37,622 nucleotides of DNA from Nitrospira sp. (lineage in GTDB: Bacteria > Nitrospirota > Nitrospiria > Nitrospirales > Nitrospiraceae): the NCBI GenBank assembly GCA_019636815.1, contig JAHBWT010000040.1, positions 1 to 37,622 on the forward strand, written 5' to 3'. The notes beneath the pieces are model-generated. The model worked only from the letters and a program-made list of their open reading frames with translations. It ran no database searches and was not told the DNA's origin. Made by a program: the position numbers and the translations under genes. Shown piece after piece: positions 24,011 through 35,585 of this stretch. Position 1 is the stretch's first letter; every line of letters starts with the position of its first letter.

Positions 24011-24841
24011 ATGCCCGAGCTTCCAGAAGCAGAAGTCGTCGTCCGACAGGTCCGTACTCGGCTCCTCGGAGCGCGGTTGAGCGAGGTGTGGGTCGGACGT
24101 GCGGATATCGTACGGGAAGGCTTCGGCAGCGTACCGTGGTATCGCGATCGCATTCTACAGTCCGTCCAACGATTCGGGAAAAGTGTGGTCTTGGGTTTTG
24201 TGAATGAACAAGCCTGCCGCTATGTGGTAGCAGAGCTCGGGATGACCGGACTCCTTTTGTTCCGGTCTGTACCGACGAAATACCCACAACACGTTCATGT
24301 CAGGCTGTCGTTCGAGGGTGTGAGCGAGCCTGAGTTGCGGTACTGGAACCCCCGTCGGTTCGGACGGCTTTCCCTGCTGGACAAGACCGGGCTTGAACGA
24401 TATCTCGCGCGCCGTTTTGGGGCAGATCCTCTTCTTGTCTCAAAGCAGGACTTTGTGAGAATTCTGCGAGAGCGGCGCGGTCGGTTGAAGCCGCTCCTGA
24501 TGCATCAACAGATCATCGCCGGGATCGGCAACATTTACGCGAACGAGATTCTCTTCAGGGCCGGACTCCACCCGAACATGCAGGTCGGCCGCCTTTCCGT
24601 GCAGAAGATCGAACGTCTCTACACAATCATGCGTGAGGTTCTTGAGGAGGCGATTCTCGCAGGAGGGTCGAGCGTCCGCGATTTTTTTGCTCCCGATGGA
24701 ACTGAGGGACAATACAAACGTCGGCATCGGGTGTATGGAAAAGAGGGGCAACCTTGTCCAAACCGGTGTGGGCACGTTATTCAACGTCTCCAAAGTGAGC
24801 GAAGCTCATTCGTCTGCCGAACGTGCCAAGTGGCTCGATGA
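24011..24841 (+). CDS. mutM: Formamidopyrimidine-DNA glycosylase (MutM/Fpg)
   Basis: Base-excision repair enzyme that removes 8-oxoguanine and formamidopyrimidines and nicks the abasic site. The 276-residue protein begins MPELPEAEVV (P2 nucleophile, E3), has K57 in RFGKSVVL, the H2TH signature IIAGIGNIYANEILFRAGLHP (about 168-188) and a C-terminal zinc finger. The finger reads C-x3-C (CPNRC) then C-x2-C (CRTC), one residue wider than the usual first CxxC. Length is typical. Start ATG 24011 follows AAGGTGG. It is followed by a stem-loop and a gene-poor gap. Confidence 0.95.
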   Translation: MPELPEAEVVVRQVRTRLLGARLSEVWVGRADIVREGFGSVPWYRDRILQSVQRFGKSVVLGFVNEQACRYVVAELGMTGLLLFRSVPTKYPQHVHVRLSFEGVSEPELRYWNPRRFGRLSLLDKTGLERYLARRFGADPLLVSKQDFVRILRERRGRLKPLLMHQQIIAGIGNIYANEILFRAGLHPNMQVGRLSVQKIERLYTIMREVLEEAILAGGSSVRDFFAPDGTEGQYKRRHRVYGKEGQPCPNRCGHVIQRLQSERSSFVCRTCQVAR

Positions 24842-24845
24842 TGAG

Positions 24846-24892
24846 CTGTAGAAAGGCGAGCATGGCTCAAGTAAGCCAAGGGTCTTCTACAG
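24846..24892 (+). terminator. Compound stem-loop after mutM
   Basis: CTGTAGAA (24846-24853) pairs with TTCTACAG (24885-24892), and inside it TGGCT (24863-24867) pairs with AGCCA (24874-24878). It starts 4 bp after the mutM stop. A long T-run is missing, so termination may be partial or factor-aided. Confidence 0.45.
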
Positions 24893-25298
24893 TGACGAGC
24901 GAGACTTGCGCGGCATCAGTAGTTGAGGTTCCGCGTGAACGATGCCGGGAATGGCTTTGAGTTGATGAAAGTTCTTCAGGCTGGAAGCCATGTCGTCTTC
25001 TAGCGGGCGCACACCTGTGAAATGTTATGGCGGTGATCCCGACTCGATTGAGCGCCAGAAGAATTTTCGAAGTGGGCGAAGGATATTGCCACAGACCTAA
25101 TGGACCGGATCCGCGGCACTGATAGGGGAAACTTGTTCTAGGTTTTCACTTGGTTAGGTGTGTCCGTCGGCAATCAATTTTCCCCTAGGCCTTTTGAGCC
25201 CTCTCGGTTTAGTTCCTCTGGTGTCTTGAGACATCCTGTTACTTTCCGCTAGAATCCATCTCCCCGATCGACTGACTTCACGACGAAGGAGAATTTGC
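24893..25298. other. Gap without an intact gene; possible decayed coding remnants
   Basis: About 400 bp between mutM and aclB. On the minus strand 24890-25024 is an open stretch whose translation ends EDDMASSLKNFHQLKAIPG then IVHAEPQLLMPRKSRSSL and a stop at 24887-24889; it looks protein-like but is cut by a stop at 25025-25027. On the plus strand 24990-25138 shows MSSSSGRTPVKCYGGDPDS in one frame and EEFSKWAKDIATDLMDRIRG in another, as if frameshifted. I cannot tell which, if either, was a gene. The right end holds the aclB promoter. Confidence 0.35.
25226..25255 (+). promoter_or_regulatory. Sigma70-like promoter of the rTCA operon
   Basis: TTGAGA (25226-25231, 5 of 6) and TAGAAT (25250-25255, 5 of 6) are 18 bp apart. 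The predicted start near 25262 gives a leader of about 37 nt with a GAAGGAGAA ribosome binding site before aclB. A CTAGGCCTT word at 25185-25193 lies about 33 bp upstream and also occurs before the ferredoxin oxidoreductase operon. Confidence 0.62.
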
Positions 25299-26495
25299 AT
25301 GGCTAAGGTGTTGGAGGGCCCCGGCATGGGGCTGATGAAGAAGTGGGGCATCCACGTTCCCCACTACGTGGTCGTCACGTCCGCGGACGAACTGGCTAAG
25401 CTCGGACAGGCCAATGATTGGATGAAAACCTCCAAGTTGGTGGCGAAGGCGCATGAGGCGCTTGGGTCCCGGTTCAAGCTCGGCCTCGTGAAGGTCGGCT
25501 TGGATCTCAAGGGCGCCGTGGCGGCGACCAAGGAAATGATCGGACGTCAGGTCGGCAGCATTATGGTGACGCAAGTCATCGTCTCGGAAATGGTCTCCCA
25601 CAAGGAAGAGTATTATTGTGCCGTGAAGTCCACCCGCGAAGGCAGCGAGATCCTTGTCGCCAATTGTGGCGGGATTGAAGTTGAGTCAAACTGGGATCGT
25701 GTCAAGCGCCTGTGCCTTGAAGTCGGACAGGCACCTTCTCCCGATGCGCTTGAAACACTCTCGAAGGATGCCGGTTTTACCGGTGCCCTCACGAAGAAGA
25801 TGGCCGATTTCGCAGGCAAGATGTTCACCTGTTTCGACAACGAGGATGCACAGTATCTCGAGGTGAACCCGGTCGTTGTGCGCGAGAGCGACGGCGAATT
25901 GGTCGCACTCGATGCCGTGACGCTCCTCGACGGTGACGCGAAATTCCGCCATCCGGATTGGAACTTCCAGTTTGCGGCAGAATTCGGGCGCGCTTATAGT
26001 AAAGACGAAATGGAAGTCATGGCGGTTGACAGTAAAATCAAGGGATCGGTTAAGTTCATCGAGATTCCAGGTGGAGATACGGCCATGCTGCCGGCCGGCG
26101 GCGGCGCCAGCGTGTACTACTCGGATGCGGTCGTGGCCCGTGGTGGGAAGTTGGCGAACTATGCCGAATACTCCGGCGATCCTCCCGATTGGGCGGTGGA
26201 AGTGCTCACGGAGAAAGTGTGTTCGTTGCCGGGCATCAAGAACATCATCGTCGGCGGTGCGATCGCGAATTTTACCGACGTCAAGAAGACGTTCGGCGGG
26301 ATCATCAACGGATTTCGCAAGGCAAAGAGCGACGGAAAATTGAAAGGCGTCAAGATTTGGGTCCGGCGCGGAGGGCCACGTGAAAAGGAAGGCCTTGACG
26401 CGATGCGCGCGCTGAAGGACGAGGGCTTTAACATCAACGTCTTCGATCGTAACACCCCGCTGACGGACATCGTCGACAAGGCGCTACAGAAGTAA
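25299..26495 (+). CDS. aclB: ATP-citrate lyase, small subunit (AclB)
   Basis: Small, succinyl-CoA-synthetase-beta-like subunit of ATP-citrate lyase, which splits citrate with ATP and CoA into acetyl-CoA and oxaloacetate, the key step of the reductive TCA cycle. At 398 residues it equals the size of the Chlorobium-type AclB. The ATP-grasp half includes MVTQVIVSEMVSHKEEYYC (about 89-107) and YLEVNPVVVRESDGELVALD (about 186-205), where metal ligands lie. The second half has IPAGGGAS-like LPAGGGASVYYSDAVVARGG and NIIVGGAIANFTDVKKTFGG (about 313-332). It opens the rTCA operon behind a clear promoter and a GAAGGAG ribosome binding site. Confidence 0.94.
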   Translation: MAKVLEGPGMGLMKKWGIHVPHYVVVTSADELAKLGQANDWMKTSKLVAKAHEALGSRFKLGLVKVGLDLKGAVAATKEMIGRQVGSIMVTQVIVSEMVSHKEEYYCAVKSTREGSEILVANCGGIEVESNWDRVKRLCLEVGQAPSPDALETLSKDAGFTGALTKKMADFAGKMFTCFDNEDAQYLEVNPVVVRESDGELVALDAVTLLDGDAKFRHPDWNFQFAAEFGRAYSKDEMEVMAVDSKIKGSVKFIEIPGGDTAMLPAGGGASVYYSDAVVARGGKLANYAEYSGDPPDWAVEVLTEKVCSLPGIKNIIVGGAIANFTDVKKTFGGIINGFRKAKSDGKLKGVKIWVRRGGPREKEGLDAMRALKDEGFNINVFDRNTPLTDIVDKALQK

Positions 26496-26496
26496 G

Positions 26497-26544
26497 TGAA
26501 GAGTGTTGCGCGTTCCGACTGTTTCGCAGCGCCGCTGCTCTTCA
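26497..26544. repeat. Inverted repeat between aclB and aclA
   Basis: TGAAGAG (26497-26503) pairs with CTCTTCA (26538-26544), with further partial pairing inside (TTGCGC against GCGCCGC). It lies within the 99-bp gap between the two subunit genes, which should be made in equal amounts. No T-run follows. Confidence 0.45.
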
Positions 26545-26594
26545 GCTCGCTTACGTACTCAAGGCTTGGACATTGAGAACAGAGGGAGATTCCG

Positions 26595-28415
26595 ATGAGT
26601 ATTCTGGCTAACAAAGACACCCACGTGGTGATTCAAGGAGGAGCCGCCGGTGTAAACGCGGCCCGCCGCATGGCGGAGTTCTGCTACTTGATCAAGCGTC
26701 CGCTTAACGTCGAAGCGTTCGTTTATCCGCCGGATGCGGGCAAAACCAACGAAATCCCATACGGCAGCGGGTTGATCGCCATTCCTGTGTACAAGACGGT
26801 TGCCGAAGCGACAAAGAACCATCCGACGATCAATACCAGTCTTGTCTATATCGGGGCCGATCGTGCGATGAAGGGCGCGATGGAGGCGCTGGATGATTCT
26901 CATATTAAAGTCGCGTCGATGATCACAGAAGGCGTGCCGGAAAAGGATGCCAAGCTGCTCGGCGCCCATGCGCGAAAGCTCGGCAAGGTATTCAATGGTC
27001 CGTCCTCTATCGGAATCATTTCCGCCGGAGCCTGCCGGTTGGGCGTGATCGGCGGGGCCTTTGACAATTTGGTTCTCTCCAAGCTGTATCGCGAAGGGTC
27101 ATTCGGTGTCATCACGAAGTCAGGCGGATTATCCAACGAAATCATTTGGATCTGTTCTCAATTTGCAGACGGCATCACGACGGCCATCGGCATCGGCGGT
27201 GATGCCTATCCCGGCACGGACTATGTGAGCTACCTCGAAATGTTCGAAAACGATCCGCAGACCAAGGCCGTCGTCATCGTCGGCGAAATGGGCGGGGATC
27301 TCGAGGAGCGGGCGGCGGAGTGGTACGGCGCCAAGAAGCGTCGGGTTAAGTTGATCGGGGTCGTGTCGGGCTTCTGTCAAGAGAGTTTGCCGAAAGGCAT
27401 GAAGTTCGGCCATGCCGGCGCTAAAGAAGGGATGAAAGGTGAAGGGTCGGCTCGTTCCAAGTCCGACGCACTCAAGAAGTCCGGTGCGATCGTCCCGGCG
27501 ACGTTCGGTGCATTGGGACCTGCCATCAAAGAAACCTATCAAGAGCTGCTCAAGTCCGGTCAAGTAAAAGAGCCGGTCGAGCCGGCTGTTCTGCCAAAGT
27601 TGCCGAAGTCCGTCGAAGAAGCGATGAGGGCGGACGAAGTCATGGTGGCGCCACTGATTCGGACGACCATCAGTGACGACCGTGGCGACGAGCCGTGCTA
27701 CGACGGCTATCCGGCCTCCGAACTCATCAACAAAGGTTACGAAATCCCTCATGTCATCGGGTTATTGTGGGACAAACGGTTGATTTCGAAACAGGAAGCC
27801 GAAATCATCAAGCGAATCATGATGCTATCGGCCGACCATGGCCCCTGTGTGAGTGGAGCCTATGCGACCATCCTCGCGGCCTGTGCCGGCATCGGTATGT
27901 CACAAGCGGTCGCCGCCGGATTGATCATGATCGGACCGCGCTTCGGCGGTGCTGTGACGGACGCGGGACGCTGGTTTAAGTACGCAGTCGACAACAAGAT
28001 GAACGTCGATGAGTTCCTGGCCTACATGAAGAAGAACGTGGGGCCCGTGCCTGGAATCGGTCACCGTGTCAAGAGCTTGCGCAATCCGGACAAGCGGGTG
28101 AAGGAGCTCGTCGGGTATGTGAAGAGTTTGAACATCAAGACACCGTGCCTCGATTTCGCGCTACAAGTAGAGCAGGTGACGGCAGCGAAGAAAGATAATC
28201 TCATTCTCAATGTCGATGGGACGATGGCGGCTGTTCTGGTTGACCTAGGATTCCCGGTCGATAGTTTGAACGGGTTCTTCATCCTGTCTCGTACGATCGG
28301 CTTGATCGGCCATTGGGTCGATCAGAAACGGCAAGACAGCCGTTTGATTCGGTTGTTCGATTACCTGGTGAACTACGCGGCGCCGAAGCGACGGGAAGTT
28401 CCACCGTTAAAGTAG
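26595..28415 (+). CDS. aclA: ATP-citrate lyase, large subunit (AclA)
   Basis: Large catalytic subunit of ATP-citrate lyase, a fusion of a succinyl-CoA-synthetase-alpha-like part and a citrate-synthase-like part. In 606 residues, the first part has VIQGGAAGVNAARRMAEF (11-28), GPSSIGIISAGACRLGVIGG (about 135-154) and the phosphohistidine H273 in KFGHAGAKEG. The second part (about 340-600) has LSADHGPCVSGAYATILAAC and GIGHRVKSLRNPDKRV with H490, as in citrate synthase. Its N-terminus MSILANKDTHVVIQGG closely resembles that of the SucD in this operon. GAGGGAGA precedes the ATG. Degenerate copies of its last codons follow the stop. Confidence 0.95.
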   Translation: MSILANKDTHVVIQGGAAGVNAARRMAEFCYLIKRPLNVEAFVYPPDAGKTNEIPYGSGLIAIPVYKTVAEATKNHPTINTSLVYIGADRAMKGAMEALDDSHIKVASMITEGVPEKDAKLLGAHARKLGKVFNGPSSIGIISAGACRLGVIGGAFDNLVLSKLYREGSFGVITKSGGLSNEIIWICSQFADGITTAIGIGGDAYPGTDYVSYLEMFENDPQTKAVVIVGEMGGDLEERAAEWYGAKKRRVKLIGVVSGFCQESLPKGMKFGHAGAKEGMKGEGSARSKSDALKKSGAIVPATFGALGPAIKETYQELLKSGQVKEPVEPAVLPKLPKSVEEAMRADEVMVAPLIRTTISDDRGDEPCYDGYPASELINKGYEIPHVIGLLWDKRLISKQEAEIIKRIMMLSADHGPCVSGAYATILAACAGIGMSQAVAAGLIMIGPRFGGAVTDAGRWFKYAVDNKMNVDEFLAYMKKNVGPVPGIGHRVKSLRNPDKRVKELVGYVKSLNIKTPCLDFALQVEQVTAAKKDNLILNVDGTMAAVLVDLGFPVDSLNGFFILSRTIGLIGHWVDQKRQDSRLIRLFDYLVNYAAPKRREVPPLK

Positions 28416-28468
28416 GCACGGGAAGTGCCACCGCTGAAATATAATTGCGGGAGGTTCCGCTGCTCAAC
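28392..28468 (+). repeat. Degenerate triplication of the aclA 3' end
   Basis: The last aclA codons CGGGAAGTTCCACCGTTAAA (28392-28411) recur at 28419-28438 (CGGGAAGTGCCACCGCTGAA, 27 bp later, same frame) and more loosely at 28448-28467 (CGGGAGGTTCCGCTGCTCAA, 29 bp later). Copies 2 and 3 lie after the stop codon in the 164-bp gap before aconitase. They look like an old tandem duplication. Confidence 0.7.
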
Positions 28469-28579
28469 GAGTGGTGGGGCATGCCGCCCTAACCCAAGGC
28501 TGGTAATGGAGTGTGGCTGGGGAGCGCAACTCCCTGGTTTCTGGTTCCAAGTTCTCAGCCCATTTGTAAGGAGAGCGCA

Positions 28580-33075
<4,496 letters not shown>

Positions 33076-33165
33076 CAGGACTGAGTCGTAAGGACTGAGA
33101 GCTGAGGTGCTGAGAGGGAGCGTCCATTCTCCACTTCAGCTCTCAGCACTCAATCCTCAGTCCTG
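33076..33165. repeat. Large inverted repeat of degenerate heptads between icd and frdB
   Basis: Arms 33076-33109 and 33132-33165 (34 nt each) pair at 27 of 34 positions with a 22-nt loop. Each arm is built of 7-bp units ending CTGAG (for example GACTGAG, AGCTGAG). It begins right after the icd stop and ends 11 bp before frdB, which has no clear Shine-Dalgarno. It resembles an extragenic palindromic element. Confidence 0.8.
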
Positions 33166-33176
33166 AGCAACAAGCT

Positions 33177-33893
33177 ATGACGGCTGAAAATGACAAAGAG
33201 AATGTGATCGATCAGCCTGAGGTGATGACGCCTCGGATGGTCACGATCGAGATTGCCGGCAAGAAAGTCGAAGTGCCGGAAGGCATTACGGTTGTCCGTG
33301 CGATGTGGTACGCGGGCATCGACGTTGTCCGTGGCATCGGATGTCTCGGCGGCTTCTGCGGCGCCTGCGCGACCTACTACCGGACGAAAGACGATCCAAA
33401 AGTCAGGACCTGTCTGGCTTGCCAGATGGCCGTGCAGGACGGCATGTCATTTACGATGATGCCGCCCTTTCCAGCCAGAAAAGCCACCTACGAAATTCAA
33501 AATCTCCAAGATCCCAAACAAGATCTCTTCAATCTGTATCCCGAAGCCCCGCTCTGCCGAAATTGTAACGCCTGCACCGAGGCCTGTCCGCAGAAGATCG
33601 ATGTGCGTGAGGGCGTTTGGAAAGCCGTCTTTGGCGATTTCAAGAGCGTCTCCGAGATGTTCATGGACTGCGTCATGTGCGGTATGTGCACGCCGGTCTG
33701 CATCGCAGATATCGCCCCAAATCTCGTGGCGCTCTACGTGAGCCGTGCGCAGGGGGCGCATTTTTCCGAAAAGCCGGTTGGACTCGAGACTCGTATCAAA
33801 GAAATCCAAGATGGCCGGTTCAATGATGACTGGAATAAGGTTCTGAAGATGAACGAGAAGGAATTAGCGGACTACTGTGCGTCGGTAAAGTGA
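33177..33893 (+). CDS. frdB: Fumarate reductase iron-sulfur subunit
   Basis: Electron-transfer partner of the flavoprotein encoded 22 bp downstream, together reducing fumarate to succinate. The 238 residues hold a [2Fe-2S] domain (about 21-95) with C56, C61, C64 and C79, then two ferredoxin motifs: C127, C130, C133, C137 (CRNCNACTEACP) and C165, C168, C171, C175 (CVMCGMCTPVC). The N-terminal fold pattern (VEVPEGITVVRAMWYAGIDV, CLGGFCGAC) is more like NuoG/HoxU than classical SdhB, and both later motifs are complete 4-Cys sets. No membrane segment is present and no anchor gene follows, so a soluble enzyme is likely. The physiological donor is unknown. Confidence 0.85.
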   Translation: MTAENDKENVIDQPEVMTPRMVTIEIAGKKVEVPEGITVVRAMWYAGIDVVRGIGCLGGFCGACATYYRTKDDPKVRTCLACQMAVQDGMSFTMMPPFPARKATYEIQNLQDPKQDLFNLYPEAPLCRNCNACTEACPQKIDVREGVWKAVFGDFKSVSEMFMDCVMCGMCTPVCIADIAPNLVALYVSRAQGAHFSEKPVGLETRIKEIQDGRFNDDWNKVLKMNEKELADYCASVK

Positions 33894-33915
33894 CTGTTCT
33901 GTAAAGGCGCCCGAG

Positions 33916-35499
33916 ATGGATATCCACGCACTCCAGCAAATCGTGCACAAGACTCGGGATGCTCGTCGGAAGCAGACCATCCAAAAGTTTTCTTCCGCCG
34001 ACCGCGATCAACTGATTCACAAGTACCATCCCGATTTCCGGGCCAGCGCCTATCGACCGATCCGGTTTGGTCCGAATGAAGGCGATAGGACCGTCGTCGA
34101 ATTGGCCACATTGCTCGAAGGCGACAGCCCGATTCAGAACCATGCTGACCTGACGCCGCACTATACGACCGATGTGTTGGTGATCGGCGGCGGAGGCGCG
34201 GGCTGCGCGGCAGCCTTGCATGCGCATGGAGCCGGCGCCAAAACCATCCTCGCGACGAAGTTGCGCTTGGGCGACTCCAACAGTGTGATGGCGCAGGGAG
34301 GCATGCAGATCTCCGTCGCGCCGGAAGACTCTCCCGTGACTCATTTCATCGATACGCTCAAGGGCGGCCACATGGAGAATGACCACGATTTGCTGAAGGT
34401 GATGGTCGAGGAGGGTCCTTCCATTGCCAAATGGCTCATCGAGCTCGGAGTGTTGTTTGACCGCCAAGCCGACGGCAATCTCCACGTCAAGAAGGGAGGC
34501 GGGAGCTCTAAGCCTCGTCTTCTCACCTGTTCGGACTATACCGGCCTCGAAATCATGCGGGTGCTCAAGGACGAAGTCATTAATCAAAAGATTCATTTGC
34601 TGGAATTTGCCGCGGCTATCGAGCTGTTGAGCGACGAGCATGGCGCCTGTACCGGAGCCATTTTTAGGGACCTCGACAATCAACGCCACATCGTCGTGGC
34701 GGCGAAATCCGTCATCCTGGCGACGGGTGGCATCGGCCGGCTCCATATTCAGGGATTCCCGACCAGTAATCACTATGGGGCGACCGGGGATGGGCTCTGT
34801 TTGTCCTACCGCATGGGTTCCAATCTGGCGCACATCGATACCTTTCAGTACCACCCGTCAGGGGCGGTGTATCCGGAGCAATTGATCGGCGCGCTGGTGA
34901 CGGAAGGAATCCGCTCGGAAGGCGGCCATCTTGTCAACGCCAAGGGCGAGCGCTTTGTGAACGAGCTCGACACCCGCGATGTCGTGTCGTCCTCGATCAT
35001 CCGAGAATGCGAGGAGGGCCGTGGCATCAGGACAATGTCGGGTCGTGTCGGAGTCTGGCTGGATACGCCGTTATTGGACGCCGAACATGGTCCGGGTACG
35101 GTCGAAAAGCATTTCCCCGCGATGATGATGCAATTCGAGCGGTTTGGAATCGATATCAGTAAGGATCCGGTCCTGATCTATCCGACCCTGCATTATCAGA
35201 ACGGCGGGGTGAAGATCGATACGAACGCAGAAACTAACGTCAAGAATCTTTTCGTGGCCGGCGAGGCCTCCGGCGGCCTGCATGGTCGGAATCGGTTGAT
35301 GGGCAACTCATTGCTCGATCTTATGGTGTTCGGCAAGCGCTCAGGGTTGACCGCAGCCGGACGGGTCGGGACGATGAATCAAGGGAAATTGACGCTGAAG
35401 CATCTCGATCGGTTCCGGGCTGACGCGAAGAAACATGGCAATGCCAGTGGTGTCATCTCTCCGATGATCCTGCCGGCGTATACCAGAAAAGTAGGCTGA
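33916..35499 (+). CDS. frdA: Fumarate reductase flavoprotein subunit
   Basis: FAD subunit of a fumarate reductase/succinate dehydrogenase-type enzyme, 527 residues. The dinucleotide motif DVLVIGGGGAGCAAALHA starts near residue 86, after an N-terminal extension of about 85 residues that most FrdA/SdhA proteins lack. Then come DSNSVMAQGGMQIS (about 119-132), ILATGGIGRL, the substrate loop QYHPSGAVYPEQLIGALVTE (HPSG for the usual HPTG) and the C-terminal FVAGEASGGLHGRNRLMGNS. AAAGGCG precedes the ATG. It lies between frdB and sucC, so its product succinate feeds the next enzyme. Other flavoproteins of the family (aspartate oxidase, adenylylsulfate reductase) are less likely in this context. Confidence 0.9.
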   Translation: MDIHALQQIVHKTRDARRKQTIQKFSSADRDQLIHKYHPDFRASAYRPIRFGPNEGDRTVVELATLLEGDSPIQNHADLTPHYTTDVLVIGGGGAGCAAALHAHGAGAKTILATKLRLGDSNSVMAQGGMQISVAPEDSPVTHFIDTLKGGHMENDHDLLKVMVEEGPSIAKWLIELGVLFDRQADGNLHVKKGGGSSKPRLLTCSDYTGLEIMRVLKDEVINQKIHLLEFAAAIELLSDEHGACTGAIFRDLDNQRHIVVAAKSVILATGGIGRLHIQGFPTSNHYGATGDGLCLSYRMGSNLAHIDTFQYHPSGAVYPEQLIGALVTEGIRSEGGHLVNAKGERFVNELDTRDVVSSSIIRECEEGRGIRTMSGRVGVWLDTPLLDAEHGPGTVEKHFPAMMMQFERFGIDISKDPVLIYPTLHYQNGGVKIDTNAETNVKNLFVAGEASGGLHGRNRLMGNSLLDLMVFGKRSGLTAAGRVGTMNQGKLTLKHLDRFRADAKKHGNASGVISPMILPAYTRKVG

Positions 35500-35572
35500 G
35501 GCGAAGGTCAAGGCCGAGTAGGGAAGGAGCAGCGAATGCTTTTTCTCCTCAGCCTGAGCCTCAACCTTAACC
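35494..35572. repeat. Hexad-based imperfect inverted repeat between frdA and sucC
   Basis: Arms 35494-35518 and 35548-35572 (25 nt each) match at 16 positions in a period-6 pattern of conserved AGG triplets, and overlap the frdA stop codon. The loop holds GGAG...CTCC and a short AGCA/TGCT stem followed by TTTTTCT. The sucC ribosome binding site (AAAGGA) follows directly. Confidence 0.6.
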
Positions 35573-35585
35573 TGAAAGGACTCAG

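Noticed and set aside
28511-28579. Upstream in-frame start for aconitase
   Set aside because: The extra 23 residues are unlike the family, and AAGGAGAG is placed for ATG 28580.
33820-34854. 344-codon minus-strand frame
   Set aside because: Antisense to frdB/frdA; long only because of the GC-rich third positions.
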